A stretch of 64,000 nt of DNA, taken from SZAS-79 sp963844255. GTDB lineage: Bacteria; Pseudomonadota; Gammaproteobacteria; Burkholderiales; SG8-39. Every line of letters starts with the position of its first letter. Position 1 is the stretch's first letter. Positions 41,446-51,777 of the stretch are shown piece by piece. The notes beneath the pieces were generated by a model, which had not been told where the DNA came from, ran no database searches, and saw only the letters and a program-made list of their open reading frames with translations. The stretch is taken from positions 1-64,000 of the forward strand of contig CAWJNP010000041.1 in assembly GCA_963844255.1 (NCBI GenBank). Reading direction: 5' to 3'. The position numbers and the translations under genes were made by a program.

Positions 41446-43778
41446 TATGTCTTCCGTCCAGCGGCCTGGATGGCCCGCCAGACGCGCTCACTGGTGGCCG
41501 GCATCTCGAGGTCGTGGATGCCCAGCGGCGAGAGCGCATCGAGGATTGCGCTCATCGCGGCGTGCAGCGCGCCGACGGTGCCGGCCTCGCCCGCGCCCTT
41601 GACCCCGAGCGGATTGCGTTTCGTCGGGACCGGATTGCTACCGACTTCCATGGGGCAGATATCGGCGGCACGCGGCATCGCATAGTCCATGAAGCTGCCC
41701 GTCAGCAGCTGGCCGGATTCCGGATCGTAGACCACGCGCTCCATGAGGATCTGCGACACGCCCTGCACGATGCCGCCGTGCACCTGGCCCTTGAGCGTGA
41801 GCGGATTGATCACCGTGCCGACATCGTCCACCACGGCGTAGTTGACGAGTTCCACCGCACCGGTTTCGGGATCGATCTCGACTTCGCACAGGTGGCAGCT
41901 GTTGGGGAAGGTCTCCGCTGTGGGCGAAAAGCTGCCGTTTTCGATCAGGCCCGGGGCGAGGCCGGGCGGTAGCGCGCCCTGCACATAGGCCGCGCGCGCG
42001 ACTTCCTTGAGCCCCACGCCCCGGTCGGTGCCGGCGATCGTAAAGCGGCCCTCGGTGAACGCCACGTCGGCTTCGCCCGCCTCGAGCAGGTGCGCTGCGA
42101 TCTTCCTGCCCTTGGCGATGATCTTGTCGGCGGCGGCGGCCAGTGCGCTGCCGCCGATCGCGACCGAGCGCGAACCGAACGAGCCGGTCCCGTAGGCGAC
42201 CTGGTCGGTGTCGCCCTCGATGTAATGGAAGTCCTCCGGCGCCAGGCCGAGCAGGGTGCATGCGATCTGCCGGAACGTGGTCGCGTGGCTCTGGCCCATG
42301 TCCTTGCTGCCGAGCATCAGGGTGGCGGTGCCGCCGGGCTCGAAGCGGATCTCCGCATACTCCATGCCCGGCGCGGCGGCGCGTTCGATGGCGTTGGTGA
42401 TTCCCAGGCCGCGCAGCCTGCCGCGACTGCGCGCTTCCTCGCGGCGCGCGGCGAAGCCGGCGAAATCGCCCAGTGCAAGCGCCTGATCGAGGTTCTTTTC
42501 GAACTCCCCACAGTCGTAGGTGAAGGTGAGCGCGGTCTTGTACGGCATGGCCGAGGCGGGCAGCAGGTTGCGCCTGCGAAGCTCCACGCGGTCGATGCCC
42601 AGTTGGCGCGCTGCGTCGTCGATCAGGCGCTCGAGGATGTAGGTTGCTTCCGGCCGTCCGGCGCCGCGATACGGCGCGGTTGAATTCGTGTTGGTGAACA
42701 CGCCGCTGACCTGCGCATGGGCGGCAGGTATCGCATACACCCCCGCGAGCGAACCGAGATTGGAAAACGTCGGCAGCAGCTGCCGGTCTGATGAGACATA
42801 GGCGCCGAGGTTGGAGGTGTTGTGCGCCCGCAGGGCGAGAAACCTGCCTTCCGCATCCAGCGCGAGCTCGGCCTCGCTCACGCAGTCGCGGGCGTGCTCG
42901 TCGGCCAGCAGGGCTTCGCTGCGATCGCTGGCCCACTTGACCGGTCGCTCGAGCTTGCGCGAAAGCCACAGCACGATGCGGTGCTCAACGTAGGCCCAGC
43001 CCTTGCCGCCGAACGCGCCGCCGACGTTCTCCGACACCACGCGGATCCGGTGCTCGGGAATGCCGAAGATATTGCGCGCGAGGACTTCGCGGATGCGGTG
43101 CGGGTACTGCGAATCCGCGTACAGCGTGTAACGCTCGTCGCCCGGATCCCAGCTGCCGATCGCGCCGCGCGGTTCCATGTACTGCGAGTGCACCCGGCTG
43201 ACCACGTAACGGCCCTTGACGACGTGCGCCGCGGCCGTGAAAGCCGCATCGGTCGCCGCGCGATTGCCGACTTCGAACAGGTTGCAGATGTTGTCGGGGC
43301 ATTCGTCCCAGACCGCCGGAGCGCCGGGCAGGGCGGCATCCGAAGTTGCGGTGACCGAGGGCAGGTCGGCATAGTCGATGCTGACGAGTTCAGCCGCGTC
43401 GCGCGCCTGCATGAGTGTCTCGGCCACCACGGCGACCACCGGGTCGCCGACATGGCGCACGCGGTCGACGGCCAGGCCCGGGTGCGCCCGCCAGAACATC
43501 GGCGTGCCGCCGGTGCGCGTGCGCTTGAGCGTTACCTCAGTCGTTCCCAGGCCGGCGTGTCGCAGGTCGACTTCGGTGTAGACACCGATCACGCCGGGCG
43601 CTGCGGCTGCGGCCGAGGTGTCGATCGCGCGGATCAGTGCGTGCGCATGCGGAGAGCGCACGAACGCAAGGCAGGCCTGGCCCGGGAGGTTGCGGTCGTT
43701 GACGAAACGGCCCCGGCCCTGCAGCAGGCGGGCATCCTCGACTCGCTCGACCGGCTGGCCGATGCCGAACTGTCCCAT
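41445..43778 (-). CDS. Xanthine dehydrogenase/aldehyde oxidase family molybdenum large subunit
   Basis: 777 residues. The MGQFGIGQPVERVEDARLLQGRG start, GGGAFGGKGW-like cofactor strand (GGAFGGKG), AYRGAGRPEA-like AP-YRGAGRPEA, and the catalytic Glu loop GVKGAGEAGTVG define the CoxL/XdhB-type large subunit. The CO-dehydrogenase active-site loop (AYRCSFR) is absent, so it is a hydroxylase-type paralogue. The FAD and 2Fe-2S subunits are not in the window. Solo large subunit, or subunits elsewhere. Confidence 0.9.
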   Translation of the reverse strand: MGQFGIGQPVERVEDARLLQGRGRFVNDRNLPGQACLAFVRSPHAHALIRAIDTSAAAAAPGVIGVYTEVDLRHAGLGTTEVTLKRTRTGGTPMFWRAHPGLAVDRVRHVGDPVVAVVAETLMQARDAAELVSIDYADLPSVTATSDAALPGAPAVWDECPDNICNLFEVGNRAATDAAFTAAAHVVKGRYVVSRVHSQYMEPRGAIGSWDPGDERYTLYADSQYPHRIREVLARNIFGIPEHRIRVVSENVGGAFGGKGWAYVEHRIVLWLSRKLERPVKWASDRSEALLADEHARDCVSEAELALDAEGRFLALRAHNTSNLGAYVSSDRQLLPTFSNLGSLAGVYAIPAAHAQVSGVFTNTNSTAPYRGAGRPEATYILERLIDDAARQLGIDRVELRRRNLLPASAMPYKTALTFTYDCGEFEKNLDQALALGDFAGFAARREEARSRGRLRGLGITNAIERAAAPGMEYAEIRFEPGGTATLMLGSKDMGQSHATTFRQIACTLLGLAPEDFHYIEGDTDQVAYGTGSFGSRSVAIGGSALAAAADKIIAKGRKIAAHLLEAGEADVAFTEGRFTIAGTDRGVGLKEVARAAYVQGALPPGLAPGLIENGSFSPTAETFPNSCHLCEVEIDPETGAVELVNYAVVDDVGTVINPLTLKGQVHGGIVQGVSQILMERVVYDPESGQLLTGSFMDYAMPRAADICPMEVGSNPVPTKRNPLGVKGAGEAGTVGALHAAMSAILDALSPLGIHDLEMPATSERVWRAIQAAGRKT

Positions 43779-43890
43779 GCGATTGATCCGGTCAGGAAGA
43801 GGGGTGTCGCCGGCGCGGGCAGCCGGGACGGGTAACGGGCGTCATTGCTTGAATTCTACCCGTTGAATTCGAACCTGCATCGACGAGCCG

Positions 43891-44847
43891 GTGGCGTACT
43901 GCGGTACCCTTGCAGGCTCTCCTCTATGGAACGCGCCCTTGGAAGGTAAACCGATTTCCCGCTGGCTCGGAATCCTCCTGTTGGTGGGCATCTCGATCGT
44001 GTTCGGGAGCAACCATATCGCCGCGCGCTTTGCGTTCGAGCACGGTGCCAACGTCGCCACGGCGGTTGCGTTCCGCTCGACCTCTGCGCTGTTCTTCGTG
44101 CTGGCCCTGCTGCTGGCCAACCGCGTGTCGTTCGCCCTGCCGGGCCTGACCCGGCTGCGCGGCGTGCTGATCGGCGTGTGTCTTCTGGTGCAGAGCTACT
44201 GCATTTTTTCCGCGGTTGCGCGGATCCCGGTGGCGCTCGCGCTGCTGGCGTTCAACACCTATCCGATCGTGATCGCGTTGGTTGCGTGGTTCATGGACGG
44301 CGAGCGGCCGACGCGGCGCACCCTGCTGGCGATGCCGGTGGCGCTGGCGGGGCTCGCACTGGCGCTCGACGTCGGCGGCTGGAGCGGCGTGGGCGCGCGC
44401 GGTTTCTCCGGACGCTGGGACGAGATCGGAGTCGGCGTCCTGTTCGCCTGCGGCGCGTCGGCCTCGTTCAGTGCCTCTCTGTATCTGACCACGCGCTGGA
44501 TGAAGGATGTCGACGGTCGCATGCGCACGCTGCTGGCGACCAGCACCATCGCCGTGCTCACGCTTGCCCTGGGCGGGGCGACCGGCGCATTCGTGCTGCC
44601 CGTGGACGGCACCGGATGGATGGCGCTCGCGCTGATGGGGCTGTTCTACAGCGCCGCGGTGACCTCGCTCTTCGTCGTGCTGCCGAGGATCGGCGTGGTG
44701 AACAATTCGGCGGCGCTCAATTTCGAGCCGATCGCGGTTCTGGTCATGGGATGGGCGCTGCTCGGGCAGACCATGGCGCCGCTCCAGATCCTCGGTGCCG
44801 CGATCGTGATCGGCGCCATCCTCGCGCTCAGCACCGGGAAAAAGTAG
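43891..44847 (+). CDS. EamA/DMT-family transporter
   Basis: 318 residues from GTG 43891; an in-frame TTG at 43939 (LEGKPISRWLG) would give a more usual amino end. Ten hydrophobic helices in two repeats (WLGILLLVGISIVFGSNH, then VGVLFACGASASFSASLYLTTRW). Exporter of small metabolites is the usual role. Divergent from the xanthine-dehydrogenase-like gene with 112 bases between; convergent with the diguanylate cyclase. Confidence 0.85.
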   Translation: MAYCGTLAGSPLWNAPLEGKPISRWLGILLLVGISIVFGSNHIAARFAFEHGANVATAVAFRSTSALFFVLALLLANRVSFALPGLTRLRGVLIGVCLLVQSYCIFSAVARIPVALALLAFNTYPIVIALVAWFMDGERPTRRTLLAMPVALAGLALALDVGGWSGVGARGFSGRWDEIGVGVLFACGASASFSASLYLTTRWMKDVDGRMRTLLATSTIAVLTLALGGATGAFVLPVDGTGWMALALMGLFYSAAVTSLFVVLPRIGVVNNSAALNFEPIAVLVMGWALLGQTMAPLQILGAAIVIGAILALSTGKK

Positions 44848-44863
44848 GTCGCGAGGGGTCGGC

Positions 44864-45943
44864 CTAGTCGGGCTGAAAGCGCACCACGCGGTTGCGGCCG
44901 CCGTTCTTTGCCTTGTACATCGCCCGGTCGGCGCGCCCGAGGACGGCGTCGATGGTCTGGCCATCCTGCGGCAGGCCGGCGACACCGATGCTGACCGTCG
45001 AAGGCACGGATTTTCCGTCGAACACCAGCGGCTTGGAACTCATCGCTTCCCGAATTCGCTCGGCCACGTCCATCGCCCCCTCCGGTGGTGTTTCGGGCAG
45101 CAGGACAACGAATTCGTCGCCGCCGTAGCGGGCCGGCACATCGGTGTTGCGCAGTTCCGCCTGGATCCGGTTCGAAAGATGGCGCAGCAGCCGGTTGCCG
45201 GCTTCGTGCCCGTGGTTGTCGTTGACGGCCTTGAGGTTGTCGGAGTCCACCATCAGCAGGCTGACCGGGCGCCCGTAGCGCTGCGCCTGGGCAAACAGGC
45301 GATCCGCGATGATCGAGAATCCGCGGGTGTTGTACAGCCCGGTGAGTTCGTCGGTCTCGGACAACAGCCTGGCCTTGTTCAGCCCGTAGCGGATGTCCGC
45401 GGAGAACATCGTTGTCACGTAGGCCACGAGCAGGACCGGCGCGAGCTGCGCTGCGAGTCCGCCGATGCCGCGCAGCGTGACGAGGGTGTGCCCGGCGTCG
45501 CCGTCGCCGAGCAGGATGTGGCAGGCCGCGATCAGCGCGACTTCGATCAGCGTGGTGAGCTTGCCGAGCGTCAGCGCGCTGGTGATGACCGCGAGCAGAT
45601 AGGTGTTGAGCAGGGGGCTCGCGAGCTTGCCCGTGAACCACAGGGACCAGGTGATGAACACGATCATCGCCCAGGTCTCGATCGCGATCTTCCAGCGCGA
45701 CTCCCGCTTGTAGAAGTTGGCGTAGCGAAAGCTCATCACGAACGCCGCGTAGAAGAACGCGGCCGCACTGATCGCGAGTTCATCCTCCGTCGCCAGGCTG
45801 CCGAACACCAGATAGAGGAGCACCAGGATCAGCAGCAACCACTCGATTTCGGCCACCGTGCGCGAGATGCCGCGCAGCTCTTCCTGCTCGATGCTGAGCG
45901 GCGCCTCGCGCGCCGCCGGAACGTTCGACTCCTGAGATACCAT
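44864..45943 (-). CDS. Diguanylate cyclase (membrane, GGDEF)
   Basis: 359 residues from ATG 45943. About five to six hydrophobic helices in residues ~35-190 (LLLILVLLYLVFGSLA, AAFFYAAFVMSF), then the GGDEF domain (TDELTGLYNTRGF, MVDSDNLKAVNDNHGHEAGN, ARYGGDEFVVLLPE). The GGDEF motif is intact, so it can make cyclic-di-GMP; no inhibitory RxxD site was noted. Starts 9 bases before the end of the MetE-like gene, so they may be co-transcribed. Confidence 0.9.
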   Translation of the reverse strand: MVSQESNVPAAREAPLSIEQEELRGISRTVAEIEWLLLILVLLYLVFGSLATEDELAISAAAFFYAAFVMSFRYANFYKRESRWKIAIETWAMIVFITWSLWFTGKLASPLLNTYLLAVITSALTLGKLTTLIEVALIAACHILLGDGDAGHTLVTLRGIGGLAAQLAPVLLVAYVTTMFSADIRYGLNKARLLSETDELTGLYNTRGFSIIADRLFAQAQRYGRPVSLLMVDSDNLKAVNDNHGHEAGNRLLRHLSNRIQAELRNTDVPARYGGDEFVVLLPETPPEGAMDVAERIREAMSSKPLVFDGKSVPSTVSIGVAGLPQDGQTIDAVLGRADRAMYKAKNGGRNRVVRFQPD

Positions 45944-45950
45944 CCCCGGA

Positions 45951-47065
45951 TCAGCCCCAGATCTGCGCGCGCGGTCCGGACCACGTGGCGCATTTTTGCC
46001 GCCTGATCCTCGGCCGTGACATTGTTGCCGTGTTCGGTGCTGGAAAAGCCGCACTGCGGCGAGAGGCAGAGTTGTTCGAGCGGCACGTAGTGCGAGGCTT
46101 CGTCGATCCGCGTTTTCAGTTCCTCGACCGGCTCGAGCGCGGCGATCTTGCTGGACACCAGCCCCAGCACGATCACCTTGCCTTCGGGCACGAAGCGCAG
46201 GGGCGAGAAGCCGCCCGAGCGCGCGTCGTCGTACTCGAGGAAATAGCCGTCGACCTTGAGTTCCTGGAACAGGGCCTTGGCCACCGGTTCGTAGCCGCCT
46301 TCGGCCGCCCAGGCGCTCTGGAAATTGCCGCGGCAGAGGTGGATGCACACCTGCATGCTCTCCGGGCGGTTTGCAATGCAGGCGTTGATCAGGCGTGCGT
46401 AGCGGCGCGGCAGTTCGTCCGGGTCGTCGCCGCGCTGCCGGGCGCCCTCGCGCATCTTCGGGTCGCACAGGTAGGCGAGGTTGGTGTCGTCGAGCTGCAG
46501 GTAGGTGCAGCCCGCGTCGGCCAGCGTCCGTGATCTCGTCCCGGTAGCACTTCGCCACGTCGGCAAAGAACTCCTCCATGTCCGGATAGGCTTCGCGGCT
46601 GATCGCGCCGCGCCCGCCGCGGAAATGCAGCATGGTCGGCGAGGGGATCGTGACCTTGGGCGTCTTCGTGGTCACCGACTTGAGGAATTGGAAATCGGCC
46701 AGCTGGATCGGCTTGACGTGGCGCAGCTTGCCGGTCACGTGCAGCACCGGCGGGGCGAAATCGACCGAGCTGCCGGCACCGCGAAACTTGATCGCCATGC
46801 CCTCGCGCACCTCGACCCCTTCGAGCTGCTCGAGGAAATCGATGTGGAAGAAGGTGCGCCGGAACTCGCCGTCGGTGACGCCCTGCAATCCCCATTCCTC
46901 CTGCGCGCGCACGATCTCGCGGATCGCGCGGTCCTCGACCTCGCGCAGCGCGGCGGCGTCGATCTCGCCTTTCTTGCGGCGCGCGCGTGCCTCGTGCAGT
47001 TCCTTCGGGCGCAGAAAGCTGCCCACGTGGTCGCCTCTGAAGGGCGGCTTGGTTCGCTGGCTCAT
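45951..47065 (-). CDS. Cobalamin-independent methionine synthase-like protein, MetE C-terminal domain (two frameshifts)
   Basis: From ATG 47065 (GGGAG upstream). Frame breaks near 46525 and 45970; one base removed at each gives 370 residues joining DEITDLADAGCTYLQLDD and HVVRTARQIWG-stop. Landmarks are FRGDHVGSFLRP, the zinc-site CIHLCRGNFQ and Cys in LCLSPQCGF. These short proteins act as methyltransferases or cofactor demethylases on other sulfur or C1 substrates. Ends next to the diguanylate cyclase start, so the predicted stop is natural. Confidence 0.78.
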
Positions 47066-47169
47066 GTCGGAATCTCTCCCTTGCAGTGGCAATTGCCTAG
47101 ATAGTATCCGTTCGGCGCGGGAATTTTTCCTTCCGGGGCCTTTTTTTGAAACGATTCCCGGACTGGCGG

Positions 47170-48171
47170 TCAGGCGGCCCCGCGCAGCACGATCTTGCCG
47201 AGGTGGGTGTTGGATTCCATCAGCGCCTTGGCGGCGACGAGTTCCTCGAACGCGAACACCCGGTCGACCACCGGCTTGATCTTCGCGCTCGACGATCACG
47301 GGCAGCAGCTCGGTCGCGAACCTGCGCGCCGCCTCGAGCTTCTGCGCAGGCGAGCGCAGCTTGTTCGATACCCCGAACAGCTTGAGGCGCTTTGCGTGCA
47401 TGGCCTCGATGTCCATCCTTGCCTCGAGCACGCCGTCGACATAGCCCACGGTCGCCAGGCGACCTTCGAAGGCCAGGCTCTTCACGCACTCGGCAAACAC
47501 CGAGCCGCCGACGTTGTTCACGATCGAGGTTGACGCCGCGATCGCCGGTCGCCTTCATCACGGCATCGACAAAGTCGGGCTTGCGCGTCTGCAGCGCCAC
47601 ATCGAGCCCGAGCGCCGTGAGTTTCGCGAGCTTTTCCGCCGAGCCCGAGGTGCCGATGACTTTCGCGCCGAGCGCGCGTCCGGTCTGCAGCGCGGCCACG
47701 CCCACGCCCGAGGAGATTCCGGTCACCAGCAGCCATTCGCCCGCCGTGAGGCCGCCCTGCGCCATCAGCATGTCGTGCACGGTCATGAAGGTGATCGTGA
47801 CCGCGGCGGCCTCTTCCATCGACAGGTGCTGCGGGACCGGCATCGCCTCGCGCGCGTCCATCAGCGAATACGCGGAGAACGCGCCGCCGCAGCGGCCGAA
47901 CACGCGGTCGCCGACCTTGTGGTTCGTCACGCCTTCTCCGACGGCAGTCACTTCGCCGGCGGCCTCCATGCCGGCGGGCTTGGCCGCGCCGGGCTTGTGC
48001 AGGCCGTGGCCGGCGATGAATTCGCCGCGGTTCAGGCTCGCGGCGCGCACCCGCAGCGAGCAGCTGGCCCGGACCGGCCACGGGAACGGCCGCATCCTGC
48101 AGTTCGACCATGGTGCGCTCGGCATCGCCCTGAAGTTTCCAGGAACGCATCGTCTTGTCGGATTCACTCAT
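47170..48171 (-). CDS. Zinc-independent quinone oxidoreductase/MDR family (three frameshifts)
   Basis: From ATG 48171. Frame breaks near 48056, 47525 and 47287; removing one base each gives 332 residues joining GPGQLLVRVRAASLNRGEF, GDRGVNLIVNNVGGSVF and LPVIVEAKIKPVVDRVFAFEE. NAD(P) motif is GISSGVGVAALQTGRALGAKVIGTS (split when read). Ends KIVLRGAA. NADPH:quinone reductase-type enzyme; substrate unknown. Intact ends suggest sequence errors rather than decay. Confidence 0.8.
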
Positions 48172-48216
48172 TTGCTTTCACTCCGGGTTGGTTGATCATC
48201 TTTCGCGTACCAGACA

Positions 48217-49224
48217 TCACAGCGGCGCTTCTTCCATCAGGGAGATCTGCTCGCGCAGTTCGAGTATCCGGTCCTGCCAGTAGCGCGGCGTGTCGAACCA
48301 GGGAAACGCCGCGGGAAACGCCGGGTCGGTCCAGCGCCGGCCGATCCATGCGGAATAGTGGATCAGGCGCAGCGTGCGCAGCGCCTCGACGAGGTGCCGC
48401 TCGCGATCGTCGAATTCGGCGAAGTCCTCGTAGCCGCGCAGCACGTGGCCGAACTGCACGCGCATGTTCTCGCGATCACCCGAGAGCAGCATCCAGAGGT
48501 CCTGGATCGCCGGGCCGGTGCGCGCGTCGTCGAAGTCGACGAAATGCGGGCCGCCCAGCGGATCGTCCTCGCTGCGCCGTTCGATCCACAGCACGTTGCC
48601 GCCGTGGCAGTCCCCGTGCAGGCGCAGCACGCTGATGTCGCCGGCCCGCTCGTAGCAGTGCTCGACACTGTCGAGCGCATGGTCGACGACGCTGGTCCAT
48701 GCCTCCACCAGATCGGACGGAACGAAGCCGTGGTCCAGCAGGTAGTCGCGCGGCTCGTCGCCGAAGGTTTCGATGTCGAGTGCGGGCCGTTCGACAAAGG
48801 GCCGCAGCGCGCCGACCGCGTGGATGCGCCCGAGAAATCGCCCCATCCATTCGAGCGTGTCGGGTTGCTCGAGCTCGGGCGCGCGGCCCGCGCAGCGCGG
48901 ATAGACCGCGATCCGGTAACCGCCGTGGGTGTGCAGGGTCAGGCCGCCCTCGAGCGCGAGCGGCGCCACCACGGGCAATTCGCGCTCGGCCAGCTCCGCG
49001 ACAAACGCGTGCTCCTCGAGGATCTGGGCGTCGCTCCAGCGGCCGGGGCGGTAGAACTTCGCGACCATCGGCTTTTCGTCCTCGATGCCGAACTGGTAGA
49101 CGCGATTTTCAAAACTGTTGAGCGCCTGCAAGCGACCGTCAGGGCGCAGACCGGTGCATTCGATCGCATCCAGGACCGCATCCGGGGTCAGGTCGGTGTA
49201 GGGTGCGGCAGCGTGATTTTCCAT
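48217..49224 (-). CDS. srkA: Stress response kinase A (SrkA/YihE)
   Basis: 335 residues. The aminoglycoside-phosphotransferase-like fold with NSFENRVYQFG, LHGDCHGGNVLW (catalytic Asp) and VDFDDARTGPAIQDLWMLL. E. coli SrkA is a Ser/Thr kinase that delays stress-induced death. Length and motifs match the family well. Located 45 bases after the quinone-reductase-like gene start. Confidence 0.93.
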   Translation of the reverse strand: MENHAAAPYTDLTPDAVLDAIECTGLRPDGRLQALNSFENRVYQFGIEDEKPMVAKFYRPGRWSDAQILEEHAFVAELAERELPVVAPLALEGGLTLHTHGGYRIAVYPRCAGRAPELEQPDTLEWMGRFLGRIHAVGALRPFVERPALDIETFGDEPRDYLLDHGFVPSDLVEAWTSVVDHALDSVEHCYERAGDISVLRLHGDCHGGNVLWIERRSEDDPLGGPHFVDFDDARTGPAIQDLWMLLSGDRENMRVQFGHVLRGYEDFAEFDDRERHLVEALRTLRLIHYSAWIGRRWTDPAFPAAFPWFDTPRYWQDRILELREQISLMEEAPL

Positions 49225-49283
49225 CGGCCCGATTGTACGGGCATGGCCGTACGCTCATCGGCCAATCGCGCATGCCACGGGCG

Positions 49284-50177
49284 TCAGTCGGTTTTCGGCC
49301 GGCTGGTGCGGATCGCCTCGATCACCGCGGCGCTGTCGCGGCGCGTTCCGCCCTGCGCGATGGTGGCCGCCAGCAGGGCTGCGTTGACTTCCATCATCGG
49401 CAGATGCTGGCCCAGACGGTGCGCGGTTTCGAGGATGAATTGCGCGTCCTTCAGCGACTGCGTCGCCAGCGTGTGGGTGACCGGCAGCTGGGGCGAATAC
49501 TCGCGGCGGACCATCTTCTCGCCCTTGACGGCCATGACCTGCGAACCGGCCGGCGAGCTGCGCAGGGCTTCGAGGAAGGCAGCGGGCGACAGGCCGAGTC
49601 GCTCGGCGAATACCAGTCCTTCGGCGAGCGCGGCGCGGTTCAGCTGCATCACGAGGTTGATCGCAAGCGCGGCCTTCGCAGCACTGCCGAGCGAACCCAT
49701 GTGGAACCACTGCGGGCAGAACACTTCGAGCAGGTCGGTGGCGAGCGTGACCGATTCCTTCGGCCCGGCCAGCAGGCCCACGCCGCGGCCGGTTTCGATT
49801 TCGGCGCTGGTGCCGGTGATCGGCGCCTCAATGAGGGTGATGCCGTAACGCGCGGCGCGCGCAGCAAGCAAGGCGATGCGGCGCGGCTCGACTGTCGTGG
49901 CGCACAGCAGCAGCACCGGGCGCCGCGCGGCCTCGAGTTCCGCGACCACCGATTCGACCTGCCCCGTGTCGTAGACCGCGAGCACGATGCGCCGGCAGCG
50001 CTTGGATATTTCGTCGACCGAGGCGGCGGCCTCCAGGCCCGGGACCAGCAGGGTCTTGTCCGCGTCGATGTCGTAGCCGAGCACGCTGTAGCCCGCGCCG
50101 ATCAGGCGGTGCGCCAGCGCGCTGCCCATCAGGCCAAGTCCGATCAGGCCGATGCGGTCGGCGTTCGCGGCACTCAT
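49284..50177 (-). CDS. NAD(P)-dependent oxidoreductase, 3-hydroxyisobutyrate dehydrogenase-like
   Basis: 297 residues from ATG 50177 (ATG 50189 abuts a GAAAGG and seems less likely). NAD motif IGLIGLGLMGSALAHRL; catalytic Lys in GSAAKAALAINLVMQL. 6-phosphogluconate dehydrogenase/HIBADH superfamily. Oxidises a 3-hydroxy acid (tartronate semialdehyde or 3-hydroxyisobutyrate type). Divergent from the TAXI-like gene across 123 bases. Confidence 0.88.
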   Translation of the reverse strand: MSAANADRIGLIGLGLMGSALAHRLIGAGYSVLGYDIDADKTLLVPGLEAAASVDEISKRCRRIVLAVYDTGQVESVVAELEAARRPVLLLCATTVEPRRIALLAARAARYGITLIEAPITGTSAEIETGRGVGLLAGPKESVTLATDLLEVFCPQWFHMGSLGSAAKAALAINLVMQLNRAALAEGLVFAERLGLSPAAFLEALRSSPAGSQVMAVKGEKMVRREYSPQLPVTHTLATQSLKDAQFILETAHRLGQHLPMMEVNAALLAATIAQGGTRRDSAAVIEAIRTSRPKTD

Positions 50178-50300
50178 GTCGGGGGGCATCCTTTCAAGGC
50201 ATCACATCCTGAATGGCGTGCGCCAGTTTATCCGCACCGGGGAAGGCACGGCAAGGCAGGCGCCGCGGTTATAGTGCGTGCTTTCCAGGGAGCATACGCA

Positions 50301-51189
50301 ATGTCTGCCACCACCCCGACCTCCGTAAGTCTCGGAACCGCCACCCCGGGCGGAGGCTTCCCCCTCTATGGCGGCGTGTTCGCCGGCTGCGTCAACGCGG
50401 CTGACGCGATCCTCTCGATCGAGCCGCGCAACACCCGGGGCAGCACCGAAAACCTGCCGCTGCTCGAGGCCGGCGCGCTCGACATCGCGCTGGTTCAGGG
50501 CGAAGTCGCGAATCCTGGCGCTGGCACAGCCGGGGACCGGGCTGCGCATCATTGCGGCGATGTACTCCTCGCCAGGCATGTTCGTGGTCCGCGCCGACAC
50601 GCCGTACCGCGCGATCAGCGACCTTCGGGGCCGGACGGTGGCGTTCGGTGCCAAGGGGTCCGGGCTGACGATTCTCGGCCGGACGGTCATCGACGGTCTG
50701 GGCCTGGATGCCGAGCGCGACTTCGGCGCGGTCTACCTGGACCGCGCTGCGGATGGACCGGTGATGGTCGCCGATGGCCGCGTTGCCGCGCTCTGGGGCG
50801 CGGGCATCGGCTGGCCCGGCTTTTCGGCGGTGGCGGCGAGCGCCCAGGGCGCGCGCTTCATCGTGCCGGATTCAGGGGAGATTGCCGCCATCCTGGCAAA
50901 ACACCCCTTCCTCAAGGCGATGCAGATTCCCGCCGGTAGCTATGCAGGGATGACCGGACCGCTGGCCTCGGTCGGTTCGTGGAGCTATGTACTCGCACGG
51001 CCCGGTTTCGATGCGGAGATTGCCTATCGGATCGCGCGTGCGCTGCATGCCGCGGAACCCGCGCTCGCGGCGCAGCTGGAACAGGCACGCGAGACGACGG
51101 TGGCAAACACCCGTGCCGCCGCGCCGCGAATGGACCTGATCCATCCCGGCGTGCTCCGGTTCCTGCGCGAGGCCGGACTGACCGCCTGA
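50301..51189 (+). CDS. TAXI-family TRAP solute-binding protein (one frameshift), no signal peptide
   Basis: From ATG 50301 (AGGGAG upstream). The frame breaks near 50514; one base removed gives 295 residues joining VQGEVANLALAQPGTG. TAXI hallmark region SVSLGTATPGGGFPLYGGVFA and GALDIALVQGEVAN then YRAISDLRGRTVAFGAKGSG. It lacks any N-terminal export signal, which is odd for a binding protein; a cytoplasmic receptor or missed 5' exon-like start upstream is possible. No TRAP membrane gene is nearby. Confidence 0.75.
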
Positions 51190-51213
51190 GGGCGGAGCCT
51201 CGCGAGGCCGGGG

Positions 51214-51777
51214 TCAGGTCACGCCATTTTTCGGCACGAACTTCAGCGCCACGCCGTTGTTGCAGTAGCGCTGCCCGGTCGGGGCGGGCCCGTCGTTGAA
51301 GACATGGCCGTGGTGCCCGCCGCAGCGCGCGCAGTGGTACTCGGTGCGCGGCAGGATCATCTTGAAGTCGCGGCTGGTGTCGAACGCGCCGGGAATCGTG
51401 GTGAAGAAGCTCGGCCAGCCGGTACCGCTTTCGAACTTCATCGCAGACGTAAACAGCGGCAGGCCGCAACCCGCGCAGACGAACACGCCGGGGCGCTTTT
51501 CCGCGTTGAACGGGCTGGTGCCGGGTCGTTCGGTCCCCTCGTCGCGCAATACGGAATACGCGGCGGGCGAGAGGCGTTTCTTCCACTCGTCCTTGGACAG
51601 TTCGAGCTTTTCGGTTGCGGCGGGCACGGGCGTGCCGTCGGCCAGCAGGGTCTTCCAGTTTTTCTGCAGTTCTTCCGCCACGTTGGTTCCTTTTCGGGCC
51701 TGGGTTTGGGCAATTGCGCTCCCCAGTCCCGCCAGGGGCAGGGCGGTGAGCGCCTTGATCAGTGTACGTCGGTTCAT
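51214..51777 (-). CDS. msrB: Peptide-methionine (R)-S-oxide reductase MsrB, exported
   Basis: 187 residues from ATG 51777 (AGGAG 7 bases upstream). N-terminal twin-arginine-like signal (NRRTLIKALTALPLAG). Zinc CAGC and CARC pairs; catalytic Cys in RYCNNGVAL. The usual resolving or active motif RYCVNS is altered to RYCNNG. Exported, so likely protects periplasmic proteins. Convergent with the TAXI-like gene. Confidence 0.9.
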   Translation of the reverse strand: MNRRTLIKALTALPLAGLGSAIAQTQARKGTNVAEELQKNWKTLLADGTPVPAATEKLELSKDEWKKRLSPAAYSVLRDEGTERPGTSPFNAEKRPGVFVCAGCGLPLFTSAMKFESGTGWPSFFTTIPGAFDTSRDFKMILPRTEYHCARCGGHHGHVFNDGPAPTGQRYCNNGVALKFVPKNGVT

